Positions 38,201 to 40,664 of a stretch of 64,000 bases of DNA are shown piece by piece; within the stretch, counting starts at the first letter, position 1; each line of letters opens with the position of its first letter. This DNA comes from Cepaea nemoralis (taxonomy: Eukaryota; Mollusca; Gastropoda; Stylommatophora; Helicidae). The position numbers were made by a program, and so were the translations under genes. The notes beneath the pieces were generated by a model. The model did no database searches and had not been told where the DNA came from. It saw only the letters and a program-made list of their open reading frames with translations. Location: NCBI GenBank assembly GCA_014155875.1, contig JACEFZ010015002.1, positions 137,001 to 201,000 of the forward strand, in the 5' to 3' direction.

Positions 38201-40629
38201 AGTCCACTTTACGTTGCTTTCATTCCTTCAAGAAACAAATGAAAACCATAAATTATCAAAAGAACATAGACAAAGATATTAAGATTTTGTGGGCTATATA
38301 TCAGGAGAAATAAACTAGAAAACTTAGTGACGGCTGCAAAATTGATGGGAAAAGAGTGCAGGGAAGACAAAGAGGTAAATACCTGGATGACTTGGTCATA
38401 TGGCATAACTGGGTCAAGAACAGACCTGACCAGAGATTCCGGTGATCAGTGTGAGACAGTAACTATGACCATCCTTGCTTATTGGCATGGTATAGGGATG
38501 ATGATGATCATCTATATTGTCTGTAATTTCAGTGTTTAAAACCCCTGCCGTGGAGAAAGCATGAGAAGGTGGCTTCTGATCATCAGAAGGGGTCTCCCCT
38601 TGGCAAATGTTTTGGCCTCTTTGCCTTCATGACACTCTCAGGTGGTGGGCCTGTCCTTTTGTTGTAATGATGTTACAGATGATAACCTCGCTGGAACTTG
38701 AGGAAACTATCAACCTTCTTTACAGATTTATGTGCACTGCTAAGAAAGATGTAAGCGACTCATGTATATTATATATAATCACAGAATAATATCCCTACCA
38801 AAACTAATGAATGTTTAAATTCAGGGCAAAATATGTTACATATTTGTATTGTTTGGGGGGTAAAATCTCAAGAGGACAAATATATACATCTTTCTCTTTC
38901 TTTGAGCTGTAGGTAAAATCCCCTGCCAGCTTGCTAGGCCAGTCGCAGACTTAGGATAGAAAAATCTGACCATTGGGAAGCTGCCAGATCAGCAAAGCAA
39001 TGCTCTAACTGTCCGCCTGTCAGAACTTCCATCCTAAACCAATTGTCAACCAAGGCTTAGGTTCTGGTCTGCCCTGCCAAGATATTTAGTCTTTAGGTTG
39101 CATTTTCTCGCACTAGGATAAGGCTTGTACCCTTCCAATTGCACTCCTCCCCACTGGCACAATGTGAGGTGTCTGGTTTGGCATAAACATAAAGCAGGTA
39201 GTAGCGTCTACTGTCATACAGTAGCTCAGTCATATCTGACTACACCTTGACTCAAGATATTTAATATAATGAAAGTATTTTAGTTTCTCAGACTCCATAC
39301 TGTTTCTGTGGCTGCTTTCTTCAATGTTTAGATCTTGTAGAGTATTACTATTTCTCTTCTTCACTGTCCACAATATTCTAAGCACTTTTCTATTACATTT
39401 AGGCTCTAAAACCCCAATTTGTTTCTTTAGTGATTGCCAGATTGTCCATGTCTCACACCTGTATGTGGACACAGAGAAAATGCATGTTCTCAAACATGTT
39501 GCTTGACCTTGTTTGCTGGTGTTGTGCTTTCAGTTCTTATAGTTGATGAGATGTAACAGGTAATAATAATGATGATAATATCATTTTTCTCTATAACAAC
39601 ATATTGCAGGGATAATGAGGAATGTACAGCTCAGGCTAAACAACAAGGCCTTCCTGGGAAACTACCTGCTGTTGGCATCAAACAGGTATCAGTATGTATA
39701 TTTCCACTGGTAAAAACGTGATGCCATTTATCTTGTGTGATTTTTCCACCAGTAGAAATGTGATACTGTTGATTATGTATGACTTTTCCACCAATAGATA
39801 TGTGATACTGTTTATCTTGTGTGATTTTCCACCAATAGAAATGTGATATCATTGATCTTGTGAGATTTTTCCACCAATAGAAATGTGATATCATTGATCT
39901 TGTGAGATTTTTCCACCAATAGAAATGTGATATCATTGATCTTGTGAGATTTTTCCACCAATAGAAATGTGATATCATTGATCTTGTGAGATTTTTCCAC
40001 CAATAGAAATGTGATATCATTAATCTTGTGAGATTTTTCCACCAATAGAAATGTGATACTCTGTGGAGAAGGAGTTACGGACACAGTTCATAATCCCACA
40101 TACCTGCGTTTGAAACACAGCTGTGGGCGATTTGGCAGTAGACTGTCTTACATTGTTTTTTTATGAAATGGTATGGGTGCCGGTCGTTCATAAAACAATG
40201 GCAAATTACTGAATGTAAACTTCCCAAGAGATCACAACAACAAAATATGCTGGTACTGACTGCGACATCCTGTAAAGGATATACAATTAACTTTAGAAAT
40301 GTTATGTCATTGATCTTGTGAGATGTTTCCACCAATAGAAATGTTACCATTGATCTTGTGAGATTTTTCCACAAATAGAAATGTTGTATCATTGATCTTG
40401 TGAGATTTTTCCACCAGTAGAAGTGTGATACTATTGATCTTGTGTGATCTTTCCACCTGTAGAAATGTGATACTGTTGGTTTTTCAGTCAACATTAGCAG
40501 TTGTTAAGAGAAGATGCTTGATTTATCTCCTCCTCCTCCTCCTCCTCCTCCTCCCTCCTTCTCCTCCTCCTCCTCCTCCTCCTCCTCCTTCCTCCTCCTC
40601 CTCCTCCTCCTCTTCCTCCTTCTGTGCCT

Positions 40630-40664
<35 letters not shown>

